This document shows, one piece after another, positions 1 to 12,705 of a DNA stretch of 35,000 nt (within the stretch, counting starts at the first letter, position 1; each line of letters starts with the position of its first letter). The stretch covers positions 16,910,306 to 16,945,305 of the forward strand of contig NC_135567.1 of assembly GCF_964340395.1 (NCBI RefSeq). Reading direction: 5' to 3'. This DNA is from Glandiceps talaboti. Taxonomy: Eukaryota; Hemichordata; Enteropneusta; Spengelidae. The position numbers and the translations under genes were made by a program. The notes below the pieces were generated by a model. It was given only the letters and a program-made list of their open reading frames with translations, had not been told where the DNA came from and ran no database searches.

Positions 1-732
1 GACGGATTTTATCCTGATTTCGGAAACAGGGTGACCATCCCTAGTAATTCACTGCCTCTCCCCATGCCAAAGCAACTGAAGAGTCCCTCATGCGAAAGTT
101 GTTACAATGTATGTAGAGCAGATATATGTTTGCTACAATGGTAGGATTACAAAGATTTGTATACATTGCACTGTTTGACAACGATGTCCTTATAATAAAC
201 ACTGTAGACACAAACATTGACAAAAACAGCCATTTGATCTCTCCCTTTGTGGCAGAGAGAGAATGTAATTAACATATTCAAATGTGTTTTAATTAATTGA
301 CCACAACAGTATTCCATATAACTGTATAAAGTCACTTTTCCATCTCAACAGTATCACTTCCTAACTTTGTGAAAATTAAGAAAAGGATGAATCTGAGATG
401 GCACATCGAACAATATTCATGTAATGTTATTAGTGTATGTAATTTAACAATTTGAGGAAAGGAGCAAAGACAAACATTGTTTAGCATATTTTGATATGGG
501 GTTTTAGGTCTCGTTGCAGATCTCGCGAAATACCCAACTACAATAACTAAAGCGGTTGTCAATCACGTGATCGCGGTCAAGCTTTAGCCGAGGCCATGTG
601 CGATGATGACATTCGGAACAATAATGTTGCTAAGCGTTCGACACTTTCAGCTTGACCAGACTCACGTGGTTGCTATGGATGCAATGGCTGCTGCCAGAAA
701 AAAAACGGGTTATTGGCACTTAATGCACTCAC
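1..732. other. No gene recognised
   Basis: AT-rich DNA without a convincing coding exon. A minus-strand open frame at 332-562 has weak protein character and no good acceptor in frame, so it is not called. A 9-bp inverted repeat (GGTCAAGCT near 577 and its complement near 648) could form a small stem. A TCACGTGA palindrome lies at 563-570. The sequence is downstream of the minus-strand exon that ends at 733, so later exons or the 3' UTR of that gene may be here. Confidence 0.5.
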
Positions 733-1104
733 CATATGATGTATAAACCTCCAATTCTAGAATTTCGATATCAAATATTGTGTTGACTGATCCTAATTGC
801 TTAATACTTGAGAGATACGATACGTGACAAAAGAAGTGAATCCACATTGTGTTATCAGCATTCTCTTCTATAACAATGTGGCCATTGTTTTCAATTGTTT
901 TCAATTCAAGAACGCCTCCACAGGTTACTACACCTATTTTGTGTCCGTTTATAAGAGGTTGCGAGACAGCTGGCCAGTCCAAGAAGAAAGTCTTATCAAA
1001 TGCATACACTTCGGTTATGACGTTTAGAGTGTAACCAACAAGATCAATAGCAGCATCACATATGAAAAAAAGGAAAACGTTGATCAAAAGAATTGAATAA
1101 TGAT
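733..1104 (-). CDS. Exon of an unrecognised spliced gene (third visible exon)
   Basis: Minus-strand open exon of 372 nt. It ends in a strong donor (G|GTGAGT, donor bases 732-727) at phase 1. The best in-frame acceptor is TTTTTTTTGTAAATGTAAG just above 1104, also phase 1, which makes the exon symmetric and a multiple of three. It encodes about 124 residues: a hydrophobic stretch (ILLINVFLFFIC) and then a beta-rich looking segment with motifs such as FLDWPAVSQPLINGHKIGVV and three further cysteines. No family is recognised. The strand and the 1-1 phases match the exons at 2836-3153 and 3756-3887, so I infer one gene. The donor side is firm; the acceptor side could be shorter. Confidence 0.55.
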
Positions 1105-2670
1105 CTTACATTTACAAAAAAAATTATAATTGAGAACGATGTCGAGGTCATACAATATGGCTATGGTTAGCAACCCATGAACTGATAGATACAGGTTAAG
1201 TTTCTGTTACAACATGTTAGACCAAAGAAAGGAGTTGTTTCTGGTCATGATATGCAATTCTCGCTACCTGTAATACAATTCTACACATCACTGTGGAGTC
1301 AAATGGAACGAAGCCGCGCGACAACACGTTCTAATGTCGACAACTACACTTCCGGTCGGCTATGCTAATACACAGGAATGTTTCTTTCCCATTTTCAGTT
1401 GTAGACATCTCTTGTAATTTTGCTCTGGAAAGATACTGTACATATTTAAATTTCCCACCTCCATAATTATATGAGCTTAAAACTTGCGTTTATCTTATTT
1501 GTTACAAATTAAACTGTTTGGAAGAAACATTCACGTGTATTGACATAGGCGACCAGAAGTGTAGGTGTCGACAAATGCAAGCGCGGTCGCGAGACTGCGT
1601 TCCATTTGACTCCTTAGCGATGCATAGAATTGTATTGCAGATAGCGAGAATTAATATTGAAGTGAGGACACGAATATCTGTTTTTTTTCATTTCCTCCTG
1701 GACATAGCAACTAATCTACTATACAGTCCATTGCAAGTATCAGGTCACCGACTCTACTTGATACAACCACGCAACACATGCTGCACATTAAAGCTAACAT
1801 GATTAAATGTAATATCTAATTAACTAGTATCTGACTACGTTTATTCTATATTTTATTTCTTTTTTTATTTCTTTTAATTTGTGTGTGTTTGCGCGTGCGC
1901 TCAAATTTAGATCTTTCCTTGTGTATTTTTACTGTTTATTAGATGTTACGGTGTGTCGCTTTTTTCCACAACATTTAGATATAATGTCGATTGATGACCT
2001 ACATATATCTTGCCTCGATATCCTGTGAGAAAGAATATTGATTGAAAACAACAACATATTTATCATGACTGTTCTACTCATTACCTTTGCTCTCCTAAGA
2101 TAGCATGTATATGGTTCTAGCAACATATTGTCTAGGTGAAGTGAACTAAGTATCACCATGCTGACGTCAAATACAGACGTTAAACCATTAACGCCCGGAT
2201 GTCTATTTCTAATTACAATACATTTAAATGATTTATTTCATAAAACAGAAAAACTGTAGTAAGAAATTACAATATTGCTGTCGTAGATTTGAATATGCAA
2301 TTTCTTATTATATAATGGTTTCTATGTGATTGTTTCAAATATGACCGGTGAGTGATAAATTGATACTGACAGGTTTAATTACAGCTACAGTTCATCTACC
2401 CAATTCGGAATAGTAAAACGTTGGTGATCACTTTAATGTTCGTACTGCTGGCCTGAGGTCGCAGAGAAATTGCGTTGTGAGTATGTATGTCGCTCTCCAT
2501 GAAAAAATATACTGTCAGTATATCGAGACAATAGGTATGGCTCTGGGCTAAACAGAAGCAATAATATCTACCCTTAAATGTCAGTGATGAGTTTTAATCT
2601 TCACTGTATACGCTGATAAATTCATTGCAGGTCAATGAGTGGCTTAAATTACATGTAAAAGAAATGTTTG
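1105..2670. other. Intron or intergenic DNA, no gene seen
   Basis: AT-rich stretch between two minus-strand exons. The open frames here, for example plus 1518-1802, start at TTG, lack recognisable domains and lack splice context. A TGACGTCA palindrome lies at 2162-2169. If the flanking exons belong to one gene this is its intron. Confidence 0.45.
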
Positions 2671-2744
2671 GTTTTTTTGGGGGTTTTTTTTTGGTTTTTT
2701 GTTTGTTTGTTTGTTTGTTTGTTTGTTTGTTTGTTTTGGTTTGT
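2671..2744. repeat. (TTTG)n microsatellite with T/G-rich lead
   Basis: A T- and G-rich tract (runs of T, then GGGGG, then T) passes into about ten tandem TTTG units. It lies in the putative intron of the minus-strand gene. Confidence 0.9.
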
Positions 2745-2835
2745 TTAACTTTGAACAATATCATGACTTTAGTGATACCTTAACTGGTAAAACTAGTTTA
2801 AGGTTAAGAAGAGCAAAATAATAAAACTAACTCAC

Positions 2836-3153
2836 ATTTCTCCTTTACAGTAAGAATTCTTATACTCGCAACAATAATCTCTTTCACGAATTTTACGGTG
2901 AGGCAATACTCGATATTAAGACGGCCTTTCAACGAGCAAGAAGTTAAGTGTTCGTATACTCCCATGGATGCATGGTGTGGTTCTAAGTCACGTGACTTGA
3001 AATCGATTTCCTCTTGTGGGAGATATATGTTAGATAATGCCTTCATACCATAATAGTCTTTAGCTATCTGCGTTCTACCATCATTCAGACTAAAAAAGTT
3101 GTTTAATATCGCACGCGTAAGAATGGTCAATTGAACGGCTATGTTGTAGATAA
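2836..3153 (-). CDS. Exon of an unrecognised spliced gene (second visible exon)
   Basis: A 318-nt minus-strand exon of 106 codons. Its acceptor is pyrimidine-rich (TACTTTCTTGACAG, AG at 3155-3154) and its donor is strong (AAAT|GTGAGT, donor at 2835-2830); both are phase 1. The peptide starts with a mixed hydrophobic segment, runs through SLNDGRTQIAKDYYGMKALS and ends in a cysteine-bearing part with CSLKGRLNIEYCLTVKF. No domain is recognised. The symmetric 1-1 phase equals that of the trefoil exon upstream and of the exon at 733-1104, typical of modular extracellular proteins. The joining of these exons is inferred, and other exons could lie between them. Confidence 0.55.
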
Positions 3154-3209
3154 CTGTCAAGAAAGTATATACACAAAGGTGTTAATAATGAATCAACAAT
3201 AAATACAAC

Positions 3210-3461
3210 AATAGGGAACTTGCAATCCAAACTGAGCATGCTCAGACGCAAAGGACTATGGGATTATCTGTGGTTATCGTAATACCTAATCTGGAGCTAC
3301 TGAAAAAAATTAACCTCCCACAAAGATCAGGGTGACTATGAATTGATCATCCCTGGTTATTAACAATGTAACAATATTGTAAACAATGCTAATTGATTAG
3401 TATTTATTATCACATTCCCATGATGCAACATTCAACATGGCGGGTTTGCAAGTTCCCTATT
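3210..3461. mobile_element. MITE-like element with terminal inverted repeats
   Basis: The 16-bp sequence AATAGGGAACTTGCAA at 3210-3225 is repeated as its exact reverse complement at 3446-3461. Weaker inverted similarity continues inward (CTATGGGATTAT against TCATGGGAATGT). The roughly 250-bp unit has no coding capacity. No clear target-site duplication is visible. It sits in the intron between the trefoil exon and the next exon of the minus-strand gene. Confidence 0.6.
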
Positions 3462-3755
3462 AGAAACAAACCAAATTGAGAGAAAACCAAACTGAACCAA
3501 AGCTATCCGAACTCAGCACGAAAATGAAGCAAAACAAATTTAAAATGAAACAATACAGAAATTACTTATATAACTATATGGAAAAGATGAAACGAAACAA
3601 GACAAAATAAACGTACGACAAGAATGCAACTAAAATGGAAATATACCAAATTAAATGGAAAGAAATAGACTACAATACAAAGTTGACTGAATTAAAGTGA
3701 AACACACAACAAAACGAGATGGTTAGCCTAACCAAAGAAAACAAAATTATATTAC

Positions 3756-3887
3756 TTATTTTTGATTGCTTGTAGCAAAGTCCACTTGAATGATCCCAAC
3801 AGCATTTCACTCCCTCACAAGCTTCTTTTGTATTTTGAACAATTTGGCAGTGTACTCTTTCACTAGGTGCCACCCAGCATTTCGATC
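3756..3887 (-). CDS. Exon encoding a P-type trefoil domain
   Basis: A 132-nt minus-strand exon of 43 codons with acceptor TCCTTACAG (AG at 3889-3888) and donor ATAA|GTAATA (donor at 3755-3750), phase 1 on both sides. The peptide begins GSKCWVAPSERVHC, continues with a TKEAC segment and KCCWD, and ends near LCYKQ. That gives six cysteines in the trefoil pattern: C, R..C, C, CC, C, with the Cys-Cys-Trp-Asp core and the conserved arginine before the second cysteine. Trefoil domains occur in mucosal peptides, GH31 glucosidases and zona-pellucida proteins. One trefoil on one symmetric exon is the usual shuffled-module arrangement. The rest of the protein does not reveal which class this is. Confidence 0.75.
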
Positions 3888-3940
3888 CTGTAAGGACATA
3901 CATGCAAATAAATCACCATTATACAGACAGTGTGTGTCAT

Positions 3941-3941
<1 letters not shown>

Positions 3942-3975
<34 letters not shown>
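3942..3975. repeat. (TG)n microsatellite
   Basis: About 17 tandem GT units, directly upstream (on the minus strand) of the trefoil exon. A short (CAGA)n run follows near 4087-4102. Confidence 0.9.
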
Positions 3976-3976
<1 letters not shown>

Positions 3977-4261
3977 TGAGTAAGCGGGTGGGGATGTAAG
4001 TAGGTATGTATGTCTATGTGTCAGTGGATATACGTCTTTTGTGTGCATGGTATTGTGTTGGATAAGCGGTCCGACGGACAGATATAGACAGACAGACAGA
4101 CACATGTTTACCTTCATTGGGCAGATTCCCAAAGGTTGATCCTGGGAGAACTACGATTACGGTCAATATACCATAAAACCACATCTTATGTTTATCCTAG
4201 TTGATAGTAAGACTAGAGGCTCAACAACCTATTGAAAGTGAAATAAATACCACAACTTTAC

Positions 4262-4406
4262 CAACGCAATGTCTTGATACAAAGGCTGTTGTTAACCTTA
4301 ATATTAAGCCACGTGCACACGGGTACTTTGAAGCCTCCGAAGTCCAACTCCCACCCCGTTGATATACTATTCTGTTCCACAGATTTTAGACCATTCACAG
4401 CTCTGT
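4262..4406 (-). CDS. Possible exon of the trefoil-containing gene
   Basis: Minus-strand open segment behind a reasonable acceptor (CATTACATACTTTAG, phase 1). Its peptide has good protein character, for example NSISTGWELDFGGFKVPVC. Candidate donors are GTAAAG (exon ends at 4262, phase 2) and GTTAAC (exon ends at 4297, phase 0). Neither gives the phase 1 needed to join the trefoil exon directly, so another exon would be required or the call is wrong. No domain is recognised. Confidence 0.3.
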
Positions 4407-4519
4407 CTAAAGTATGTAATGCCACAGACGGTGAGTCAGATCCCAATTATGCACACATTAGACTGTTAAATAAGGTAATGACCTTCAGTGTAACTTACTT
4501 CTCCAAATCTTGAAGTGTG

Positions 4520-6887
4520 CTATTTTAACAAAACACATTTTTATGACTTTTTTTTCAATTATAAATTAGATGTAAGAAGCTAAGAAGTCGTGGCCATAGC
4601 AGTTTTCGAATAAGGATTCTAATTTTCATAAAGCAATATAGTTTAGAAGTAGGTAGTTGTTATTCTTCTGTGGATCTTAAACTATCAAAGCTTTACTGAA
4701 CAGTTACTTAGGAAGGGATAGCAATCCTCACAGCACACAGCAACGGGAAGAAGACTTTATTTATTATTCCAAACCCACATCTAATACTTCACATGAAAAC
4801 ACAATTATTTAAACCTAGCAAGAATCTCTAACACCTCCTAAACAGTTTGCATGCTGCTCATTGGATAGTCTTCATCACATGATTAATCTAAGTATTATGA
4901 TTGGATTTGCATATTAAATCATGTAAATTTACCCTAGTGTTAATATCCAAGATCACTATCATTTGGGACACAACACTAGAGATAAAACATTTGAAACACT
5001 TTAAATTAAAAATATTTATTTTTTCATTGAAATGACAAGCAAGTATCAATTAGCGTGTGAGAAACCCTACTTGGTTATTACCTCGATTATTATGCTTGAT
5101 TTAAACTACAACACAGTATGATATTTATAACTCATTTTTTAATATGTCTCATAAAATTAATTATGAATTCATAAAATAGTGCAGTGAATAAACGTTTTAA
5201 ATTTCATACCATCTGGCATGCAAATAAATGTCTATATGTATATGCGCGGCGATCAAAGAGAAGTAGCTAAGTACTATTATTTTACAACACGGTGTCTTTA
5301 GCTCTGATTAAGAATGATATTGGATATCTTTACAACGTATCATTTCATACAAGGAAAGAATGGACGCCACTGTTGTCAACCTGGTGAGATTTAAAGACAA
5401 GTTTTGTGACTTAAACAAATACACATCAGAGAATTTGAAAAAAAAATAATGAGGCTCGAAATTCAAAATAATTTGTTATTCACCAGGCCATACTAAGCTT
5501 ATTTTTTTCAAAATTATTTCACGATATTTTTTTTATTCTGCCAAGGAAGGTACGAGTGACCTCTGGGGCTATTGTCACTACAAGTAGCAAAACGAGTTGA
5601 GAAATTTCCGGCTGTAAGAAGACAAATGTTAGAGAATAAAATATAAAATATGGTGCACGTGATGCAAACGAAATCTCAATGACTGAGTCTTCGGTTGATT
5701 ATATTGGCCTTTACAATTACAGACATGCAAAAAAAGAACATCTGCTTGGATTAATGAAAGGTGTACTATTTGTGAACAATGACTTTTTGACGGTAATTTC
5801 CGCATGAAATATCACACCTTCAGAGGCTGTTGTATTCGTAATAATAAATACAACGGTTGTCAACTTTGAGAAGTGGTTTTGATACAGTTTAGACAGTGGT
5901 ATAATGTACATCATAATCACAGAATGACTTTTTGTAAAAGAAAAATAAAATGATTGCTCGGAGATTGAAGTTTATTTTAGTTCATCGCCAATAACTCAGC
6001 GCCAATAATATCGAAATCGGGGAAAGTAATGGCTATTTTGAACGTTTTGAATTATATTTCGAACACAGCAGAATCAGTGAGGTGGACACGCCTTTTCGCG
6101 ACGTAGAACGACCAGGATAGCATATATTCCATATTTATTTGTTCAACTTGGGTGTGCATGGTATGATCCCTTACATTACTCACCATATTTGTCCGTGTGA
6201 TTTATAACTGACTGTTTAGGATAAAAAAGATATAGTTTTGTTCTAACGTCAGGATCATTTGTACCAGACTCGTGAAAGCAAATGTTTTAAATTTGAATAT
6301 TCAAATGTTATTGAATATGTACAGCAATGGTATGGTCGTATGCCTTCACATCTGTTATGGCAGTACATCTGATAACACAGAGACGATATGCAAAACAAAC
6401 ATAACTACCTGAACTAGACATTCAAACATGAAAAGAAAATCTGCCTACCCCACCTATTCAGAATTTAAAAATAATCAGACAAATAATATATTTTTTTAGG
6501 TTTAAATACATTGCAAGTACATATGTATTTGTTCGCCATATGTTATAATATGTATCTGTTTCTTTTGTTTAAGTAGTCCCTAGACGTTAACTCAGTCAAC
6601 TTACCTCAATCACTGGGGATGACAAATCTCCGTTATCCCTGCAACTGACTTGTTTGTGTGTAAAGCTCAATTAAAATTAAAAGTAAGTGGTGATTGATAA
6701 ATTTAAACACTTTATTTTTAATTTATAGGATCATGCGCACTAGTATATTTTTAGAATATATTTTAGCGGCAGCATCAAAGGAACTGCAGATATATTACAA
6801 AAGGAGATTGATTTCCACCTTGTTTTGAATAGTTTTAGGGTTTGTAATATTAGAAACAGTAGTATGGGTGTGGTTGTGTGACATCTA
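4520..6887. other. No gene recognised
   Basis: AT-rich sequence. A minus-strand open frame at 5717-5920 has protein-like composition, including TTASEGVIFHAEITVKKS, and could be an exon of the trefoil gene, but its donor is poor and it is not called. I see nothing else coding. Confidence 0.4.
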
Positions 6888-6950
6888 CATACATACATAC
6901 ATACATACGTACGTACGTACGTACGTACATACATACATACATACATACAT

Positions 6951-6993
<43 letters not shown>

Positions 6994-7009
6994 TACATAC
7001 ATACATACA

Positions 7010-7043
<34 letters not shown>

Positions 7044-7294
7044 CATATTACATACATGCATGCATGCATGCATGCATGCATGCATACATACATACATACA
7101 TACATACATACATACACACATACACACATACGTACATGCATGCATGCATGCATACCTACCTACCTACATACATACATACATACATACATACATACATACA
7201 TACATACATACATACCTACCTACCTACCTACCTACCTACATACCTACATACATACATGCATACATACATACATACATGCATGCATACATACATA
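6888..7294. repeat. Compound tetranucleotide microsatellite
   Basis: About 400 bp of tetranucleotide blocks that change unit along the tract: (CATA)n, (CGTA)n, (CATA)n, (CAGA)n around 6951-6991, (CATA)n, (CATG)n around 7056-7083, (CATA)n, (CACA) units, (CATG)n, (CTAC)n, (CATA)n, (CTAC)n and (CATA)n. The units differ by one base at a time. The CATG and GTAC units are self-complementary. Long open frames on both strands here are artefacts of the repeat. It ends about 245 bp upstream of the TRIM gene. Confidence 0.97.
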
Positions 7295-7538
7295 CGCCAA
7301 CTTTTCACAATACATCTATTGCTACTAAACACATGTTCAATCATCGAAATGAAAGGGACAAGTTGTACGTACATGTACTGTACTGTGAATACGTCACTGT
7401 TCAACATTAACCTCATAGAGTGACCTACATTGAGGGACCTCATTCAGGTGAGCAGAGCAGTTAATTGTTCAGATGTATGTTGGGCCAGTCACATAAATTA
7501 CTTTCTGTTGATGACGTCGCTATAAACGTATCGTCGAA

Positions 7539-9581
7539 ATATCCACCAAGGCTGACTCTGCGTCAATATTTCTGGAGGAAATCAACGAGAATTTTCTCCT
7601 ATGTGCTATTTGTACTGAGCCGTACAGAAATGCTAAACGTCTGCCGTGTCTACACAGCTTTTGTCAGCCTTGTCTTGATCAGTTATTCAGGAGAAGTAGC
7701 AGATCCACGATCACGTGCCCCCTGTGTTCACGCAAGCACATAGTACCTCCTGGAAGAGTGACTGATTTTTCGACGTTCTTCTTCATGAACCAACTGGTGG
7801 ATCGTTTCAACAACCGCGGACAAGTACTGAGTGATGGACAGAGTCGAGCTTCAAGTAGAACATCGGCAGGTGTCAACAAGTGCGGAGCGTGCGATGGGGA
7901 ATGTCCGAAAAAACACTGCGTTGATTGCGACATGCAACTGTGTAAAACCTGTACACGGGGACACAAACGAGTAAGATCGACGAAATCCCATACTGTCATG
8001 TCGCTTGAAAAATACGCGGATGCGAAATCTAAAAATCCAGCTTCGGTACTACCACCAATCTACTGCAGTCGTCACCCAGACGTCCCATTGAAATTTTACT
8101 GTGATAGCTGTGAAGTTCCAATCTGTATGAAGTGTACAGTGGTTGATCATTCCAAACCTAAACACAAGGTCAGATCTATGTCAGACGCCGCTGATGAATA
8201 CAAGAGATACTTAGCAAAGATGTTAGACAAGATGAGGGTGAAAGAAGATGAAGCTACCACCAGTGAGATTGCTGTACAACAGGTGTCAGAGTCACTGGAT
8301 GAGTGTTTTGAGAGGGAAGAGAAGAAAATAAGAGACTTGGTGGAGGAAATAACACGCGGAATAGAAAACAGTGGAAGGAAGTTGTTGACAGAGTTGAAAG
8401 ATGAATATGACAATAGAAAGATAACTCTACAGGCACAATCCAAAGAACTGAACAATGTCAAAAATGATCTGACCAATGCCAGAGAGTTGACAGAGAACTT
8501 GATGCAGTATGGGAACGCTGCACAACTGATGACCACTCGACAAGGAATGCTGTTCCAAATACAAGAACTGATGACGATCCAAACTACATCCGAGGTTGAT
8601 TTCATGGAATTCAAACCGAATGATGACGTCATCAACTTTAAGAGTCTGGGTGTTGTCAAGGTGACGAAACTTGCCAAGGTTCATGACCCATTACTAGTAC
8701 TTCCGGTAAAACAGAGAGCTGACGATTCACCACCATGGGCCAAATTAAATGCAAAGAAAGGATTGGTGTGTCAGTTTGGAAAGAAGGGTGCACAAATCGG
8801 TCAGTATTGTCACTACCTAAATGGTGTATCAATGACCACTAAAGGTGATGTGTTAGTATCTGACCCTGGTAATAATAGATTACAAACATTCACATTACAA
8901 GGTAAACAACCAAGAGTAATTCAGTTTTCTGGTTTTAGTAAACCTGTTAGACCTCAATTCACAGCAGTTACTAAGGAAGGTCATATCTTGGTAACTGATG
9001 GTATTAATAGTCAGATGTTTTAATGTGATGAGAATGGTAAATTGATTAGATTCTTTGATAAAGCAAATCTCACTAATCCCCGGGGTATTGCAGTTAATTC
9101 TAATAATGGTAGGGTTTATGTTGTAGATTATGGATTAGACTGTGTACACATTTACAAGATAAATGGGAAATACATCAAATCATTTGCCTGTAGTGGAGTG
9201 GTTCAGCTATGTAATCCCTCGTGTGTTAGTATAGATTACAACACAGGTAATGTCATTATATCCGATGGATCGAATAATCGCCTTGTTGTATATACAGAGA
9301 ATGGAGATTATTTGTTTACATTTGGTAATGATCCAAACAAAGAAGGTCAATGTAATTTTCCTAAAGGTGTAGCGACAGATAAAGCTGGTAATGTGTATGT
9401 GTGTAACTATCATGGTAATAATGTAATGAAATATGACCCTCATGGTAATTTCATATGCCGTATTGATAGTGACCAAGATAACTTGGAGAACCCTGTAGGT
9501 ATTTGTGTGACAGATGATGAACCTTGTAAAATTGTGGTGTCTGAGCAGTATACTGGTCATATCAAAGTATTTGCACAGTAA
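7539..9581 (+). pseudogene. TRIM-NHL protein gene with lost start codon and internal stop
   Basis: An intronless frame of 680 codons. Counting from 7539, a RING finger covers about residues 22-62 (CAIC, then LHSFCQPC, then CPLC), with B-boxes at about 114-152 and 174-217. A coiled coil rich in E/K/R follows to about 350, then NHL repeats from about 410 to the end (GDVLVSDPGNNRL, GRVYVVDYG, GNVIISDGSNNRL, GNVYVCNYHGNNV). TRIM-NHL proteins are cytoplasmic RING E3 ligases whose propeller binds RNA or protein partners. No filamin domain is present, unlike TRIM2/3. Two lesions are visible. The expected initiator before STKADSAS reads ATA (7539-7541), and the frame upstream has TGA at 7512 and no ATG. 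A TAA at 9021-9023 (codon 495) splits the propeller, after which 186 codons stay open. It is either a young pseudogene or, less likely, a gene with an upstream start exon yielding a truncated product. Confidence 0.8.
9021..9023 (+). other. In-frame TAA inside the NHL propeller
   Basis: The codon after SQMF is TAA, and CDENGKLIRFF continues in the same frame, so a single base substitution explains it. The following base is T, not a context known to favour efficient read-through. The stop would remove about the last 186 residues, most of the propeller. Confidence 0.9.
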
Positions 9582-9911
9582 ATATTGACAACAAACTAAA
9601 CTATACAGCTGACCATGACATTCAAACCTCAATGACTATTATCCATCATTGCACACAAGAAACCAGAGACAGTGATGACATAAACCTGAATACAAAATAC
9701 TGTATTCACTACTTTATTATGTGTTACATGTGAGAATTATTTATCATATGTATAAAAAAATCAATTTGATCATTATAATTTGTAAGATTTTTAATATTTT
9801 AATCTATGGAAAATCTGACAATAATATGATAATCGCAAAAAAAATAACTTTATTTTTTTCTTTCTTTGTATAAAAATGATGAAATATGATACCAAATCAT
9901 GAATAGACAAT

Positions 9912-10111
9912 AATATTACCCAGAATGCATTGATAGTTGAACTGTAACTATAGGTGGTACAGTTTTACTAACGTAATATTGTATTAAATGATAGTATTGT
10001 ATTTTATGATATCCACCATATATTAGTGGCAGCAGAACAACTATTATCCTTTTTGTCACAAAAAATATTCTTGAAATCTGAGTAGTAAATATTACCCAGA
10101 ATGCATTGATA
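9912..10111. repeat. 24-bp direct repeat flanking AT-rich DNA
   Basis: An identical 24-bp sequence (AATATTACCCAGAATGCATT plus GATA) occurs at 9912-9935 and 10088-10111, 176 bp apart, downstream of the TRIM gene. The core AGAATGCATT is part-palindromic. It could be the remnant of a local duplication or the target flanks of a lost insertion. Confidence 0.8.
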
Positions 10112-10116
10112 AGTTG

Positions 10117-11568
<1,452 letters not shown>

Positions 11569-11805
11569 TTTGACAGCTAAATATGTCAGTACGCCCTCAA
11601 ACGGTCACCGTGATCAATTGTCATTTTCCGACTCAGAAATGTATAGACGATATCATTAAAGAATTGTAAGTCAAATGACTCAAATTGTTAAATCGATATG
11701 TTCAAATTTCAATACATCGTTTTACTTCCAACCTTTTAACCCTTTTTTGAATTTGACAGCTGACTATGCCAGTGCGCCCTCGAGCGGCCAAACTGATTGA
11801 TGACT
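11569..11805. repeat. Diverged direct repeat, period 183 bp
   Basis: TTTGACAGCT followed by CGCCCTC about 15 bp later occurs at 11569 and again at 11752. The roughly 45-bp matching block diverges outward. Nothing coding is seen. Confidence 0.55.
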
Positions 11806-12705
11806 CAATGCCGTCGGTTTGTGTCCTGTGTTTGAAGCTGACGACTGTCTGTAATAATATGGATACAAAAATTGACACAACAGTGTATTTCATAGATAAC
11901 TGTAGCTGATTCATAAACATCTATATCGTAAAACCAACAAGAATAACGGTTGAAACATATTTTTTCTAAAAACATGTCATATTAACCTCAACGAGAACTA
12001 GTCGTTATGTTATGTTATTCTATGAACTCCTTGCGTTAGCGTTAATACACTCCGAAACGGTGAACGTGATTGGCTACCATTAACACCTTCTGGTCTATTT
12101 AGATTTTTTATTTCCTGACATATTTTGATATTTGTATAAATGTGATGTTTATGCGATTGTTAACTGCGCCGCCGCCAACGTCAATCTTCAGCGAAATGTA
12201 ACATACCACAGTATATCAAAATGCTATATCAGACTTTTCGGGGGGGGAGCGGGGGTTAACGGTTTTTTATCTCTGTCTCACCAAATCTCAAATTGTATTA
12301 TACCATGGCAATGGCGTCCAAGTTTGATCCAGATTTATAAAATCAATATCCCGTCATTCGTTTGTGCTCCCTTGGATAATCTTTAACATTATGAAAATTG
12401 AAATGTGAGTTTAAAATAATGATTAATATCTAAATAATCTCGTTTCATTCTTGTACTACCAAACACATGAAACAAGAAAGAGTATAGTTTCAATTAGGCG
12501 GCACAATTAGAAACATAACATATTTGTGTTTAAAATACAGGCACTGATAGTTGGCACACCATATGAAATGTTACTTTTATCTCACTGTGAACACAAATAA
12601 ATAGTTTTGTGTTTGAGTGTCCCTTCTTTCATCTGATAGAGATGTCGATTTGTGTCCACAGTAAGATAGAATGTATAATTTTCATACCCTGTCTCACTAC
12701 CAGTG
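11806..12705. other. No gene recognised
   Basis: Intergenic DNA with a G-rich run at about 12241-12256. A minus-strand open frame at 12582-12785 overlaps the SAP-like fragment in another frame and is discussed there. Confidence 0.4.

Noticed and set aside
1518-1802. 94-codon plus-strand frame with several cysteines
   Set aside because: Starts at TTG, has no recognised motif and lies in a putative intron of the minus-strand gene.
6888-7294. Regular repeats considered as a possible CRISPR array
   Set aside because: There are no unique spacers; the tract is a eukaryotic compound microsatellite.
6740-7423. Overlapping long open frames on both strands rich in Tyr-Ile-His-Thr or Cys-Met-Tyr-Val
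   Set aside because: They are translations of tetranucleotide repeats, which lack stop codons in several frames. There is no other coding evidence.
7465-7743. 92-codon plus-strand frame over the TRIM RING region
   Set aside because: It is out of frame with the RING cysteines; the true frame there encodes CAIC...CPLC.
8147-8677. 176-codon minus-strand frame opposite the TRIM coiled coil
   Set aside because: Antisense shadow of a codon-biased coding region; no homology signal and no splice sites.
9021-9023. Programmed stop-codon read-through in the TRIM gene
   Set aside because: UAA followed by U is a poor read-through context and the start codon is also missing, so decay is the simpler explanation.
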